64,000 nucleotides of DNA from Porphyromonadaceae bacterium W3.11. Lineage in GTDB: Bacteria; Bacteroidota; Bacteroidia; Bacteroidales; Porphyromonadaceae. Position 1 is the stretch's first letter. Every line of letters begins with the position of its first letter. The position numbers and the translations under genes were made by a program. The DNA lies in the NCBI GenBank assembly GCA_030434245.1, contig JAUISX010000004.1:62001-126000 (forward strand), written 5' to 3'. The notes under the pieces were generated by a model. That model was not told the DNA's origin. It searched no databases and saw nothing but the letters and a program-made list of their open reading frames with translations. Positions 17,991 to 27,126 of the stretch are shown in pieces.

Positions 17991-18341
17991 TTCCCTAAGC
18001 CATCTCACTCCAAAAAGCCTACCATTTTGTTATCAGTATTCAATTTTTCTACAATAACCCATACATCATATAGATCTTACTAAAATCGATTACAGATTAC
18101 GATCGCCCTCATAATACTTACTCTCAACTCAAACTCGTATTAAGAAACACTTTTTATTAGCACGGCTAAAGTATATTTCTATAACAGCACTATACAAATG
18201 CTAGTTTCAAATGCAGGTAAAATGTAATACACATCTAGGCATATACCTCTATTTTATTCTATTTTTATTACAAAAAACAGTAAAGTATAAGAAAGCAGCA
18301 CGAGATACAAAAATTCCATCGTCAGAATGCTAACTTTTTGT

Positions 18342-18349
18342 TACCTTTG
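18342..18349 (+). promoter_or_regulatory. Candidate -7 box for the Lrp/AsnC-type gene
   Basis: TACCTTTG fits TAnnTTTG, 41 nt before the start at 18391. No clear TTG at -33 was found. Confidence 0.45.
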
Positions 18350-18390
18350 TAAGAGATTTTATTTACTAACCATATTAGAGATTATCGGTA

Positions 18391-18879
18391 ATGAAAAAAG
18401 TTGACGACATAGATATTAAAATCCTAAATATGCTCATCCTAGATGCTCGTGTCCCATTTCAAGAGATAGCCAATCACTGCGGACTTTCTAGAGCAGCAAT
18501 CCACCAACGGATCCAACGAATGAGCGGCAAGAAAATCATCCAAGGTAGCGGCTACCAGGTAGATTATGGGATGCTGGGGATGAAGACCTGCTCATACATC
18601 GGAATAGTACTTGAAAAAGGGTCACTATACGAAAGTGTATGTTCCGAACTCGATAGGATCCAAGAGATTGTAGAGTGTAACTTTACCACAGGTCCTTACA
18701 ATATGTTGATAAAGCTATATGCTAGAGATAATGACCACTTAATGCAGATACTAAATGGTCAGATTCAGGGCATTACTGGTGTCCGATCTACAGAGACTCT
18801 AATATCCTTAAAGCAAAGCTTTTCTAGACCATACCTTCTAAGGGATGAACCCGTAGAAGAGGAAGAAACCGAAGAATAA
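18391..18879 (+). CDS. Lrp/AsnC-family transcriptional regulator
   Basis: 162 residues. The N-terminus (DDIDIKILNMLILDARVPFQEIANHCGLSRAAIHQRIQRM, about 4-43) is the winged helix-turn-helix of the family; residues about 65-145 form the RAM/ligand domain (GIVLEKGS, VECNFTTGPYNMLIKLYARD, IQGITGVRSTETLISL). Such proteins form dimers to octamers and respond to amino acids. The acidic tail EEEETEE is short and unusual. The ligand and targets are not evident. An array of 22-bp spaced palindromes lies about 400 bp upstream, and the next gene starts 54 nt downstream. Confidence 0.9.
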   Translation: MKKVDDIDIKILNMLILDARVPFQEIANHCGLSRAAIHQRIQRMSGKKIIQGSGYQVDYGMLGMKTCSYIGIVLEKGSLYESVCSELDRIQEIVECNFTTGPYNMLIKLYARDNDHLMQILNGQIQGITGVRSTETLISLKQSFSRPYLLRDEPVEEEETEE

Positions 18880-18933
18880 ATGCGTCAATAAACTAGGGGA
18901 GTGGGTAAATATTGACTTTATACCCAAATAATT

Positions 18934-19737
18934 ATGACACACCAACCACTTGGGAGAGATTTTAATCAACAGCATGCTTATGAAAGAGATGCGAACCTCT
19001 CCTTTGATCCTGATTCGCACACATATACACACTTGGATAGTGAAAAGCCATTAACCTCCGTCACCAGTTTTATATCATCTTTTTTTGAAGAGTATGATCC
19101 ATATTTCTGGATTAAGAAGGACACATCCTTGACACAAGAGGAGGTCCAAAAACGGATCAGCGAGCAAGATCAAAAAGGGTTCGTAGCACGTAATCTTGGC
19201 ACTTTCATGCACACGCAGATAGAGAATTTCTTTTTGGGACAAGAAGCACAGAAAGAGATGGCTCTAGTTCATGACAATGGTATTCAGAGTAACTATAGTA
19301 TCGAAAAGGAGCTACATTACTTTGAGGATTTCGTCACTGAACACCGCCCTATTCCCTATCGTACGGAGTGGATGATTTATGATGAAGATCTATGGCTAGC
19401 GGGGACGCTTGACCTCCTTGTTCAGGAGCCTAATGGATCATTTACGATATATGACTGGAAGCGATCTAGGCGAATGGGACGCGAGTATGGCACCGCCTTT
19501 TATCCTAACAACCGCAACTTCCACCAAAGCGGTAAAGGCTCGCTTAGCCACTTGGCTGACACCCCTTTCATACACGCTTCACTTCAGCAAAACTTATATC
19601 GCTATATACTAAAGTCAAAATATGACATCCATGTGGATAAGATGTATCTCGTTATTCTAAGTCCCACATTTAGCCGCTTTCATAAGATAGCTGTTCCAGA
19701 CATGGATAATGAGGTGAAGTTAATGCTGAACATATAA
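18934..19737 (+). CDS. RecB-like PD-(D/E)XK nuclease domain protein
   Basis: 267 residues forming a single nuclease-like domain. The visible order of motifs is that of the RecB/Cas4/MGME1 branch: His93 in GTFMHTQIE, Glu145 in YRTEWMIYDE, Asp160 in AGTLDLL, Asp174 and Lys176 in IYDWKRS, and the Q-x(2-3)-Y helix LQQNLYRYIL (about 218-224). There is no helicase or Cys cluster. A DNA exonuclease or repair function is inferred from these residues; the substrate is unknown. It may be co-transcribed with the Lrp-type gene. Confidence 0.7.
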   Translation: MTHQPLGRDFNQQHAYERDANLSFDPDSHTYTHLDSEKPLTSVTSFISSFFEEYDPYFWIKKDTSLTQEEVQKRISEQDQKGFVARNLGTFMHTQIENFFLGQEAQKEMALVHDNGIQSNYSIEKELHYFEDFVTEHRPIPYRTEWMIYDEDLWLAGTLDLLVQEPNGSFTIYDWKRSRRMGREYGTAFYPNNRNFHQSGKGSLSHLADTPFIHASLQQNLYRYILKSKYDIHVDKMYLVILSPTFSRFHKIAVPDMDNEVKLMLNI

Positions 19738-19797
19738 TTGCTTTTTTAATTCATATACGCAATAAACTCACTTCAGATAAAGAAGCAGACGATATTG

Positions 19798-19831
19798 AGA
19801 AAAAAATCACACCTAACGATGGGATTTTTTC
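19798..19831. terminator. Intrinsic terminator after the PD-(D/E)XK gene
   Basis: GAAAAAAATC pairs with GATTTTTTC around an inner CC/GG, giving an A-tract/T-tract hairpin that could work in both directions, 60 nt after the stop at 19737. Confidence 0.6.
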
Positions 19832-19837
19832 TAGACT

Positions 19838-19871
19838 TAGCAGATATTTTATAATGATAAAGTATCTGCTA
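19838..19871. terminator. Hairpin, possible terminator for the opposite strand
   Basis: TAGCAGATA and TATCTGCTA pair around an inner TTTAT/ATAAA, giving a stem of about 15 bp with one mismatch and loop AATG. It lies just past the end of the weak minus-strand ORF 19913-20239. Confidence 0.45.
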
Positions 19872-19912
19872 GTTATATAGAGCTACTTGATACGTCTAAG
19901 AGAATAACCCTA

Positions 19913-20239
19913 CTATATCTTTATGAGGTGTATGTAGTGCTTTACTCGCAAATTTACTAACAGTCTCATAGAGAGATGAGTTGAGCGATGAATCAAATAT
20001 AACTCCATATGACTGAGGGCGTAACTAGCTAAACAAAAATGATGCAGCATAACCCACATGCCAGACTGAACGCAGATGTTTAACATCATATACTCCGTCA
20101 TAGTAGCATCACTTAGACCTCTATATTCATGCCATTTTTTCAAATAATCATCTAACGTTTTAATGATCCTAAAACGTTCGGCTATGTCATAAAAAAGGGT
20201 TATTTTTGTGAAATAGTAGATGTCTGTTATAACTATCAC
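19913..20239 (-). CDS. Possible small hypothetical protein (uncertain)
   Basis: A 108-codon minus-strand frame with no competing gene. The middle (AERFRIIKTLDDYLKKWHEYRGLSDATMTEY) has protein-like composition, then a hydrophobic His/Met-rich part follows. I recognise no family. The predicted start lies over the ftsL promoter, and the frame may be a chance ORF or a decayed gene. A hairpin follows the stop at 19838-19871. Confidence 0.25.
   Translation of the reverse strand: MIVITDIYYFTKITLFYDIAERFRIIKTLDDYLKKWHEYRGLSDATMTEYMMLNICVQSGMWVMLHHFCLASYALSHMELYLIHRSTHLSMRLLVNLRVKHYIHLIKI
20177..20208 (+). promoter_or_regulatory. Promoter for the ftsL-murD cluster
   Basis: TATTTTTG at 20201-20208 is a good TAnnTTTG box. 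A TTC (20177-20179) stands 21 nt upstream in the -33 position, one base from TTG. ftsL starts 37 nt downstream. Confidence 0.5.
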
Positions 20240-20244
20240 TACCC

Positions 20245-20619
20245 ATGGCTTTATTCAAAAAAGAAACACCCGTTGCCCCCCAACAAGGAGGACAAGTCAA
20301 CACTCGCGAAACAGTGGCCAAGTTTTGGGATGCTGTAGAGGGGCGTCGTATTGAAGATAAGCTCAATAATAAGTCTCTACGATGGGTTATGGCGACGGCT
20401 CTATTAGTCATTGCTATTATTTATATAAATTACCTAGGGATGTTTAAGGTAAGACAGCTATCTAATCTGAACAGAGAGCTGACGGAGCTAAGAATCGAAG
20501 AAATGACTATCAGTACAGAGCTGATGAATAGCAGAAGACTCTCAACGATAGAGGCACGATTAGAGGCAGAAGATATCAATATAGAGATATCTAAGACCTC
20601 ACCAATCCTTATAAAGTAG
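20245..20619 (+). CDS. ftsL: FtsL-like cell division protein
   Basis: 124 residues: a cytoplasmic N-terminus, one transmembrane helix (about 46-64, VMATALLVIAIIYINYLG), then a periplasmic coiled coil (RQLSNLNRELTELRIEEMTISTELM). This is the FtsL bitopic layout found just before ftsI in Bacteroidetes dcw clusters. FtsL would join FtsB/FtsQ and activate the septal PBP. Sequence conservation in the family is low, so the call rests on layout and position 23 nt before ftsI. Confidence 0.8.
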   Translation: MALFKKETPVAPQQGGQVNTRETVAKFWDAVEGRRIEDKLNNKSLRWVMATALLVIAIIYINYLGMFKVRQLSNLNRELTELRIEEMTISTELMNSRRLSTIEARLEAEDINIEISKTSPILIK

Positions 20620-20642
20620 CATCCAAAGAAAGAGTACAATAA

Positions 20643-22820
20643 ATGAGTGATAGGAATCGTATCGACGAAAAAGCAAGAAAGGCCCGAGAAAAGAGGATAA
20701 ATAAAGGCTGGACTGCTTATATCATTATTGGTAGCGTTTTTATTCTGCTGAGCATCGCAGCCATATTCAGGTTCATCAAAACGGCAACGATCGATGCTCC
20801 TAAGTGGAAAGAGATAGCAAAGCACCAATTCCCTGGACCAAAGATATCTAGTCCCATCAGAGGAAACATATACTCTGATGAGGGCATTCCATTGGCTATC
20901 TCCGTACCCCGGTATGAGGCTCGTATTGATTTTCAGGCCGGTGGCTTCACTTCATCCAGAGGGCATTCAGACTCTATCTTCCTCGCTGACGTCGATTCAT
21001 TTGCTATTTGTCTCTCATCTGTGCTAAATGACCGCTCAGCTGCAAGCTACAAAAATGTCCTGATGAATGGCTACAAACAAAAAAACAGAGCCACTAGGAT
21101 CATCAATAGAGAGATCACTCATATCGAGCTCAATAAGATCAAACAGAGTAAATATCTCCGCAATCGTGGAGCGAATACTACTGGGTTCTATACGGTACAG
21201 TACATAAGGAGAGTACGACCTTATGATAACCTTGCGAGCAGGACCGTGGGTGGACTACAGACAGACCCTGATAGCGTGGGCATTACTCACGGTAATAGTG
21301 GACTGGAACTAAGGTTTGACTCGCTCCTCTGTGGCAGGCCTGGATTAGATAGGATGGTACGAGTACCACCTCGTTTTGAGCGAGTGCCGATATACCCAGC
21401 AGTCGATGGGATGGATGTATATACGACCATAAATGTGGATATCCAAGACATCACAGAGCAAGCTCTGAGAAAAGAGGTTGAGGAATCTAATGCCGCCTGG
21501 GGTACAGCAATTGTCATGGAGGTCAAGACCGGAGCCATCAAAGCCCTTTCCAATCTGGATCGCTCTCATAGTGGATACTACTATGAATCAACCAACCATG
21601 CACTAGCAGACTTGATAGAACCTGGCTCTACTTTCAAGACGATATCTATGGTCGCAGCCCTGGAAACAGGTCGCATATCTCCTAATGACACCGTAGATGT
21701 AGGCAATGGTATCTATCAATATGCGAGAGGCTTGAGGATAAGAGACTGGAACGCCCACAGAGGGGGATACGGTAAGATCACGAGGTATGAAGTGATTTAC
21801 AACTCCTCCAATGTCGGAACAGCACTCTCGGTACTTGAGGCCTTCGGTCAGGATCGTAGGCAGGACTATCTGGATCAGCTCAATAAGATGAACGTCTTTG
21901 ACCAAATAAACTTTGAGATACCAGGAACAGCTAAACCTCGTTTTAAGCAAGATGTAGATACGTGGTCTAACTCCACGATGCCTTGGAGTTCCTTCGGATA
22001 TGAAGTCCAAATGCCTCCTATATACACGCTTCGCTTCTACAATGCCATTGCCAATAATGGGGAAATGATGGAACCGTATCTAGTCAACGAGGTAAGTAAT
22101 CACCATGGCAAACGTGCATACAGCAGAAAACCAACCGTTATCAATAAACAGATATTAAGCAAGAAAACCCTTGAGATTGCCAAGAAAATGCTTAGGGGTG
22201 TTGTTACGGAAGGTACCGGAAAGGGACTGAATTCCCCATACATCGAAATTGCAGGAAAGACAGGGACCGCTCTTATCTCTGGGCAAGGGGGGTATAGCGG
22301 GAGAGCCAACGTGACCTTCTGTGGTTACTTCCCTGCAAATGACCCGCTATACACATGTATAGTCACTGTAGGCAGACCAAATGTCAATTCAAGTGGAATA
22401 CCGGGACGCGTACTTAAGGAGATTGCTGAAAAGATCGTTGCGAATAAAAAGCCCACACCACTGAAATCAGTGCAGGCTGATTCTCTTGCAAGCTTTCACC
22501 AAGACGTGGCTGCGGGGAATAGACGTGCTATTAAACAGAGTCTAAAGCTGACAGGCGTAGATGTAAATCATATTGACAAAAAGAGTGAATGGGTTAAGAA
22601 AGAAGATGATAACGTGGGGCAAACGTTTTCGGCGACACAACTCATCGAAAACTCTATGCCAGACCTTGTGGGAATGTCCGTGATGGATGCTATCTACCTC
22701 GCAGAATGCTCTGGATTACAAATTAGAGTTAAGGGTATAGGAGGGACTGTAAAGCATCAAAGCCTGAATGCAGGTAGCCGTATCTACAGAGGACAGGAAG
22801 TAACATTGACACTGAGATAA
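20643..22820 (+). CDS. ftsI: Septal penicillin-binding protein with PASTA domain
   Basis: 725 residues, a class B transpeptidase crosslinking septal peptidoglycan. A basic N-terminus and one membrane anchor (about 25-45) precede the dimerisation domain (SSPIRGNIYSDEG). The catalytic motifs are complete: SxxK in PGSTFKT (Ser about 329), SxN in YNSSNVGT (about 387) and KTG in AGKTGTAL (about 538). A single PASTA domain (MPDLVGMSVMDAIYLAE) closes the protein. It is part of the ftsL-ftsI-murE-mraY-murD run. Confidence 0.93.
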   Translation: MSDRNRIDEKARKAREKRINKGWTAYIIIGSVFILLSIAAIFRFIKTATIDAPKWKEIAKHQFPGPKISSPIRGNIYSDEGIPLAISVPRYEARIDFQAGGFTSSRGHSDSIFLADVDSFAICLSSVLNDRSAASYKNVLMNGYKQKNRATRIINREITHIELNKIKQSKYLRNRGANTTGFYTVQYIRRVRPYDNLASRTVGGLQTDPDSVGITHGNSGLELRFDSLLCGRPGLDRMVRVPPRFERVPIYPAVDGMDVYTTINVDIQDITEQALRKEVEESNAAWGTAIVMEVKTGAIKALSNLDRSHSGYYYESTNHALADLIEPGSTFKTISMVAALETGRISPNDTVDVGNGIYQYARGLRIRDWNAHRGGYGKITRYEVIYNSSNVGTALSVLEAFGQDRRQDYLDQLNKMNVFDQINFEIPGTAKPRFKQDVDTWSNSTMPWSSFGYEVQMPPIYTLRFYNAIANNGEMMEPYLVNEVSNHHGKRAYSRKPTVINKQILSKKTLEIAKKMLRGVVTEGTGKGLNSPYIEIAGKTGTALISGQGGYSGRANVTFCGYFPANDPLYTCIVTVGRPNVNSSGIPGRVLKEIAEKIVANKKPTPLKSVQADSLASFHQDVAAGNRRAIKQSLKLTGVDVNHIDKKSEWVKKEDDNVGQTFSATQLIENSMPDLVGMSVMDAIYLAECSGLQIRVKGIGGTVKHQSLNAGSRIYRGQEVTLTLR

Positions 22821-22840
22821 ACAACTTAATACGAAAAAGT

Positions 22841-24301
22841 ATGAAACTAAATATATTGATGAAAGGAATCACACACGAATTGATCCAAGGGAGTAGCGAA
22901 CTTGAGATCAATCGTATCACTAGTGATTCGAGAGAAGCGAACGAAGGTGTACTATTCGTCGCTCTGAAGGGTATCGTAACAGATGGTCATTCGTTCATAC
23001 CGCAGGCGATCAAACTGGGAGCAAAAGCTATCTTATGTGAGGAGGTTCCTGATGATAGAGTAGAGGGGGTTACCTACCTAAGAGTAGAGCATACAGATCA
23101 GGTATTAGGTTCTGTTGCGGCGAACTTCTATGACCACCCATCTGAGAAGCTAAAACTGGTAGGCGTTACGGGAACGAATGGAAAAACGACGATTGCCACT
23201 CTCCTCTACAAGTTATTCACATCTCTTGGTTATGATTCAGGTTTGATCTCAACCGTGTGTGTAATGATTAAGGACTTAGAAAGGCCTAGTAAGCTGACAA
23301 CGCCTGATGCTCTATCTCTACAAAGATACCTCGCTGAGATGGTTGATGCTGGCTGCGAATATGCTTTTATGGAGGTATCGTCTCATGCAGTACACCAATT
23401 CAGAATTCAAGGGTGCTACTTTAGAGGTGGTATCTTTACCAATCTTACGCGAGACCACTTAGATTATCATGGCACTTTCCTGAATTACTTGCATGCTAAG
23501 CAGGGGTTCTTTGATGGACTTCCTAAGGAAGCCTTTGCTCTAACCAATATCGATGAGCAAAATGGGCAGGTTATGGTCCAAAACACTAAAGCGGAGATTC
23601 ATACCTACGGACTAAAAAGAGAAGCTGATTTTAAAGGAAAAATATTAGAACGACACTTAGATGGTACCGACATGCTCTTCAACCAACATGAGGTCTTTAC
23701 CAGATTAGTGGGAACTTTCAATGCGTATAACCTATTAGCTGTCTATGGTGCTGCATTGCTCCTAGGAGCGAACAATGAGGAGGTACTGAGGATCCTTAGT
23801 AATTTAACTCCTGTAGAGGGTAGATTCCAAACGATAACTTCTCCTAAAGGTTATGTCGCTGTCATTGATTATGCACATACTCCAGATGCACTAGAGAATG
23901 TACTAACCACTCTTACAGAGCTACAGAAGACTCATGGTGGTAGGATCATCACGGTAGTCGGTGCTGGAGGAAATAGAGATAGCGGAAAGCGTCCTATCAT
24001 GGCAAGCATAAGTGCAGACCAATCTGACATCCTCATACTAACCTCGGATAACCCTCGGAAGGAAGATCCAGAGCAAATAATCGCTGACATGGTGACGGGG
24101 CTAAATAAGCAACAACTCTTGCATACCCTACAGATCAGCAATCGTAGAGAAGCGATCAGGACAGCTTGTACCATGGCCATGCCTAAGGATATCATCCTCA
24201 TAGCTGGCAAGGGTCATGAGACCTATCAGGAGATTGATGGCATACGCCACCACTTTAGTGATAGAGAAGAGGTGGAGACAATCATGGAAGCAGAACGGTA
24301 A
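22841..24301 (+). CDS. murE: UDP-MurNAc-tripeptide synthetase
   Basis: 486 residues. It adds the third amino acid to UDP-MurNAc-L-Ala-D-Glu. Motifs: N-terminal DSREANEGVLFVALKG, P-loop GVTGTNGKTT (about 108-117), EVSSHAV, VDYAHTPDALEN, GAGGNRDSGKR, and LTSDNPRKED (about 402). The DNPR motif is the known signature of meso-diaminopimelate specificity, so the peptidoglycan is predicted to contain mDAP. Confidence 0.95.
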   Translation: MKLNILMKGITHELIQGSSELEINRITSDSREANEGVLFVALKGIVTDGHSFIPQAIKLGAKAILCEEVPDDRVEGVTYLRVEHTDQVLGSVAANFYDHPSEKLKLVGVTGTNGKTTIATLLYKLFTSLGYDSGLISTVCVMIKDLERPSKLTTPDALSLQRYLAEMVDAGCEYAFMEVSSHAVHQFRIQGCYFRGGIFTNLTRDHLDYHGTFLNYLHAKQGFFDGLPKEAFALTNIDEQNGQVMVQNTKAEIHTYGLKREADFKGKILERHLDGTDMLFNQHEVFTRLVGTFNAYNLLAVYGAALLLGANNEEVLRILSNLTPVEGRFQTITSPKGYVAVIDYAHTPDALENVLTTLTELQKTHGGRIITVVGAGGNRDSGKRPIMASISADQSDILILTSDNPRKEDPEQIIADMVTGLNKQQLLHTLQISNRREAIRTACTMAMPKDIILIAGKGHETYQEIDGIRHHFSDREEVETIMEAER

Positions 24302-24346
24302 CACCTAACAAAACGACAAAAATATATATTAATTTTTTCACTAAAT

Positions 24347-25609
24347 ATGCTTTACTACCTTTTTGAATACCTTCACCAAAGCGGGGTTCCCGGGATGGGT
24401 GCTTTCCTTTACATCACGACTAGAGCTGCTTTGGCTCTGATCACTAGTTTATTGATAGCAACAATAATAGGAAGTAAGATCATAGATATACTAAGAAAGA
24501 AGCAGATGGCTGATGCTATCCGACCATTGGATATCGAAGGACAGATGGCTAAGGTCGGGACACCAACGATGGGAGGAATTATCATCATACTCTCTTTGAT
24601 TATACCTGTACTTCTCTTCAACAAATTGAATAACATTTACATCATCCTTATGCTGATTACCACGCTGTGGTTAGGTGCTTTAGGATTTGCTGATGATTAC
24701 GTAAAGGTATTCAAGAAAAATAAAGATGGCATCCATGGCAAGTATAAGCTTATTGCCCAACTGGGACTGGGGGTATTGGTATCGATAGTCCTACTGACTA
24801 GTCCGGCAGTGGTCATCAAAGAGAACGCTGAGGTGATGACGGTCGAAAACCAACGGTGGGTGAATTATGATAACGTAGAGACAAAAAGTACTAAGACAAC
24901 AATACCTTTTGTAAAAAACAACAACTTAGACTATGCTAATATCGCGAAAGCTATAGGACTGAAACAGAATTCTGAAGCATTCACGCTTATCTTTGTCACT
25001 CTGCTATTCGTCTTTATCGTCATGGCTGTGTCTAATGGAGCAAACCTCACGGATGGACTGGATGGATTAGCGACGGGGACATCTGCTATTATTGGGGTAG
25101 CTCTAGGGATACTTGCCTACACGAGTTCGCATATAGGGTTTGCCTCTTACCTGAATATTATGTTTATACCTGGGGCTGAGGAACTGGTAATTTTCGCCGC
25201 TGCATTCATAGGAGCAACAGTCGGCTTCCTTTGGTACAACTCCTATCCAGCACAGGTATTTATGGGAGATACTGGTAGCCTAACTATTGGTGGTATCATA
25301 GCTGTCTTTGCCATCATTATTCGCAAAGAATTACTCCTACCGATACTCTGTGGTGTTTTCCTTGTCGAGGCACTATCTGTTATCATTCAGACGACCTACT
25401 TTAAGCATACCAAACGAAAAAGTGGAGAGGGTAAAAGGGTCTTTAAGATGACACCGCTACACCACCATTTTCAGAAACCTGCTGGCACTGTAGATGCTCT
25501 TATACAGAGACCGACTAGGCCTGTAGCTGAAGCGAAGATCACTGTTCGTTTTTGGCTAGTAAGTATCCTATTGGCTGTCCTAACGATTGTTACTCTAAAA
25601 CTTAGATAA
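24347..25609 (+). CDS. mraY: Phospho-MurNAc-pentapeptide transferase
   Basis: 420 residues, polytopic membrane enzyme that makes lipid I. Conserved cytoplasmic loops: GTPTMGGIII, FADDYVKV, NGANLTDGLDGLATG, FMGDTGSL, KMTPLHHHFQ. An insertion between the DDY loop and the NLTDGLDG loop (about 165-215, hydrophilic) makes it longer than the roughly 360-residue E. coli enzyme, as in other Bacteroidetes. It starts 45 nt after murE. Confidence 0.95.
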   Translation: MLYYLFEYLHQSGVPGMGAFLYITTRAALALITSLLIATIIGSKIIDILRKKQMADAIRPLDIEGQMAKVGTPTMGGIIIILSLIIPVLLFNKLNNIYIILMLITTLWLGALGFADDYVKVFKKNKDGIHGKYKLIAQLGLGVLVSIVLLTSPAVVIKENAEVMTVENQRWVNYDNVETKSTKTTIPFVKNNNLDYANIAKAIGLKQNSEAFTLIFVTLLFVFIVMAVSNGANLTDGLDGLATGTSAIIGVALGILAYTSSHIGFASYLNIMFIPGAEELVIFAAAFIGATVGFLWYNSYPAQVFMGDTGSLTIGGIIAVFAIIIRKELLLPILCGVFLVEALSVIIQTTYFKHTKRKSGEGKRVFKMTPLHHHFQKPAGTVDALIQRPTRPVAEAKITVRFWLVSILLAVLTIVTLKLR

Positions 25610-25617
25610 AAAGCATT

Positions 25618-26970
25618 ATGCAAATCATTATACTTGGAGCTGGTGAGAGTGGTATATCATCAGCTCTACTTGCAAAGCATGAGGGCCATGCGGTATTCGT
25701 ATCTGACTATGGCACGATATCAGACCATAATAAAAAGCTGCTCTCCAAGCATAATATTCCTTACGAAGAAGGAGGGCATACGCTCCCCACTCTATCAGAG
25801 ACATCCATTATTGTCAAAAGTCCAGGAATACCTGATACAGCTCCTGTGATAAAGAAGTGTATTGAGGTAGGAGCTAAGATTATTTCGGAGATTGAATTTG
25901 CAGCTCCCTACATACAAAATGAATTGATTGCTGTCACTGGTAGTAATGGTAAAACAACCACAACGTCGCTTATCAATCATCTACTACAACAAGTGGGTAT
26001 CCCCTCAATTGCGAGCGGAAACATTGGTTACTCATTAGCTAGAGTTGCTCTGGAAGAACCTAATAAACAGCCCGTCATAGAGCTGAGTAGCTTCCAGCTT
26101 GACCACATGTATCAGACCAGAATCCATATAGCTCTTTTGCTAAACATCACACCGGACCACCTGGATAGATATGGTTACAAGATAGAGAACTATGCAGATG
26201 CAAAAGGGCGAATATTTCAAAATCAAACAGCTAATGACTATGCGATATTAAACGCAGATGATCCTATGACCATCGAGTTAGAAAAAAGAATGCCTGAGGT
26301 AAAAGCTCAGAAGCTCTACTTTTCTACTAAAGATGAAGATACAGAGGCTTACTTCGATGGAAAAATCATCCATTTCAAAAGTGGGACAGATATAGACTTT
26401 AGCACACTTCAATTAAAAGGTGACCACAATGCTCAGAATGTGATGGCGGCTTGCCTGGCCTTGCAAGCATTCGGGATAGACCTCAGTAATCACAAGGTGC
26501 TAGAGGCACTCCAAAGCTTTCATGGCATACAACATCGTATGGAGCATATCGGAGCATGGAAGGGCATAACCTTTATTAATGACTCTAAGGGCACAAACCT
26601 AGATGCTACGATGCATGCACTTAGTGCCATGCCAGAAATGAAGACCATCTTACTGATTGGGGGGACGGACAAGGGGAACGACTACTCGGAGATATTTGAC
26701 TTGGTAAAGAGTAAGTGCAAAGGACTGATCTATCTAACGAAGGATAGCAAAAAGCTTCATGCCACATTTGACCCATTAGAAATACCTACTATGGATGCTC
26801 TCAGCATGGATGAAGCCTACCGACAGATACTGCAACTGGACCTCGAAGAAGGCGACGTAGTACTGCTATCCCCTGCCTGTGCTAGCTTCGATCTCTTCAA
26901 AAATTATGAAGATAGAGGAGAACAATTCACAAATCAATTTCACATCCTAAAGCAAAGTACTGAATTTTAG
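25618..26970 (+). CDS. murD: UDP-MurNAc-L-alanine:D-glutamate ligase
   Basis: 450 residues. Mur-ligase motifs: N-terminal GAGESGISSALLAK, SPGIPDTAPV, P-loop VTGSNGKTTTT (about 106-116), ELSSFQLDHM, NITPDHLDRY, NDSKGTNLDATMHAL, LIGGTDKGNDY, LLSPACASFDLFKNYEDRG. It is cytoplasmic and adds D-Glu. Last gene of the cluster here; ftsW, murG, murC, ftsQ, ftsA and ftsZ, which usually follow, are absent. Confidence 0.95.
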   Translation: MQIIILGAGESGISSALLAKHEGHAVFVSDYGTISDHNKKLLSKHNIPYEEGGHTLPTLSETSIIVKSPGIPDTAPVIKKCIEVGAKIISEIEFAAPYIQNELIAVTGSNGKTTTTSLINHLLQQVGIPSIASGNIGYSLARVALEEPNKQPVIELSSFQLDHMYQTRIHIALLLNITPDHLDRYGYKIENYADAKGRIFQNQTANDYAILNADDPMTIELEKRMPEVKAQKLYFSTKDEDTEAYFDGKIIHFKSGTDIDFSTLQLKGDHNAQNVMAACLALQAFGIDLSNHKVLEALQSFHGIQHRMEHIGAWKGITFINDSKGTNLDATMHALSAMPEMKTILLIGGTDKGNDYSEIFDLVKSKCKGLIYLTKDSKKLHATFDPLEIPTMDALSMDEAYRQILQLDLEEGDVVLLSPACASFDLFKNYEDRGEQFTNQFHILKQSTEF

Positions 26971-27032
26971 TTAAGATATAATGAACAAATACCATTGAGA
27001 GCTGTTATATAGGAGAAGAGCGAGCCAAAATC

Positions 27033-27063
27033 TTGGGCAAATCGATATTTTTATGTATATTTG
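27033..27063 (+). promoter_or_regulatory. Bacteroidetes-type promoter for rpoD
   Basis: TTG (27033-27035), 20 nt, TATATTTG (27056-27063): a full match to the -33/-7 consensus. The start codon of the sigma factor is 63 nt downstream. Confidence 0.8.
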
Positions 27064-27126
27064 CCCACTTTTAGGCGGACTAAAGAAGATTGATCAATAT
27101 AACTTGACGAGGAGGAAAAAGCATAT

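Larger units (their letters stand above)
17743..18390. other. Intergenic region with phased palindromes and inverted repeats
   Basis: About 650 bp with no convincing gene. It contains a 10-bp inverted repeat (ATAACTCTCT at 17816-17825, AGAGAGTTAT at 17876-17885), the far arm CAAGAGGATATT (17888-17899) of a repeat whose other arm was cut by the IS, a series of CCTATAGG-like octamers at 22-bp steps (17881 to about 17976), an AT-rich stretch, and a candidate promoter for the Lrp-type gene. Confidence 0.6.
19738..20244. other. Intergenic region before the ftsL-murD cluster
   Basis: About 500 bp. It holds two hairpins (19798-19831 and 19838-19871), a weak minus-strand ORF (19913-20239) and the ftsL promoter. 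mraZ and rsmH, usual here in dcw clusters, are absent. Confidence 0.6.
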
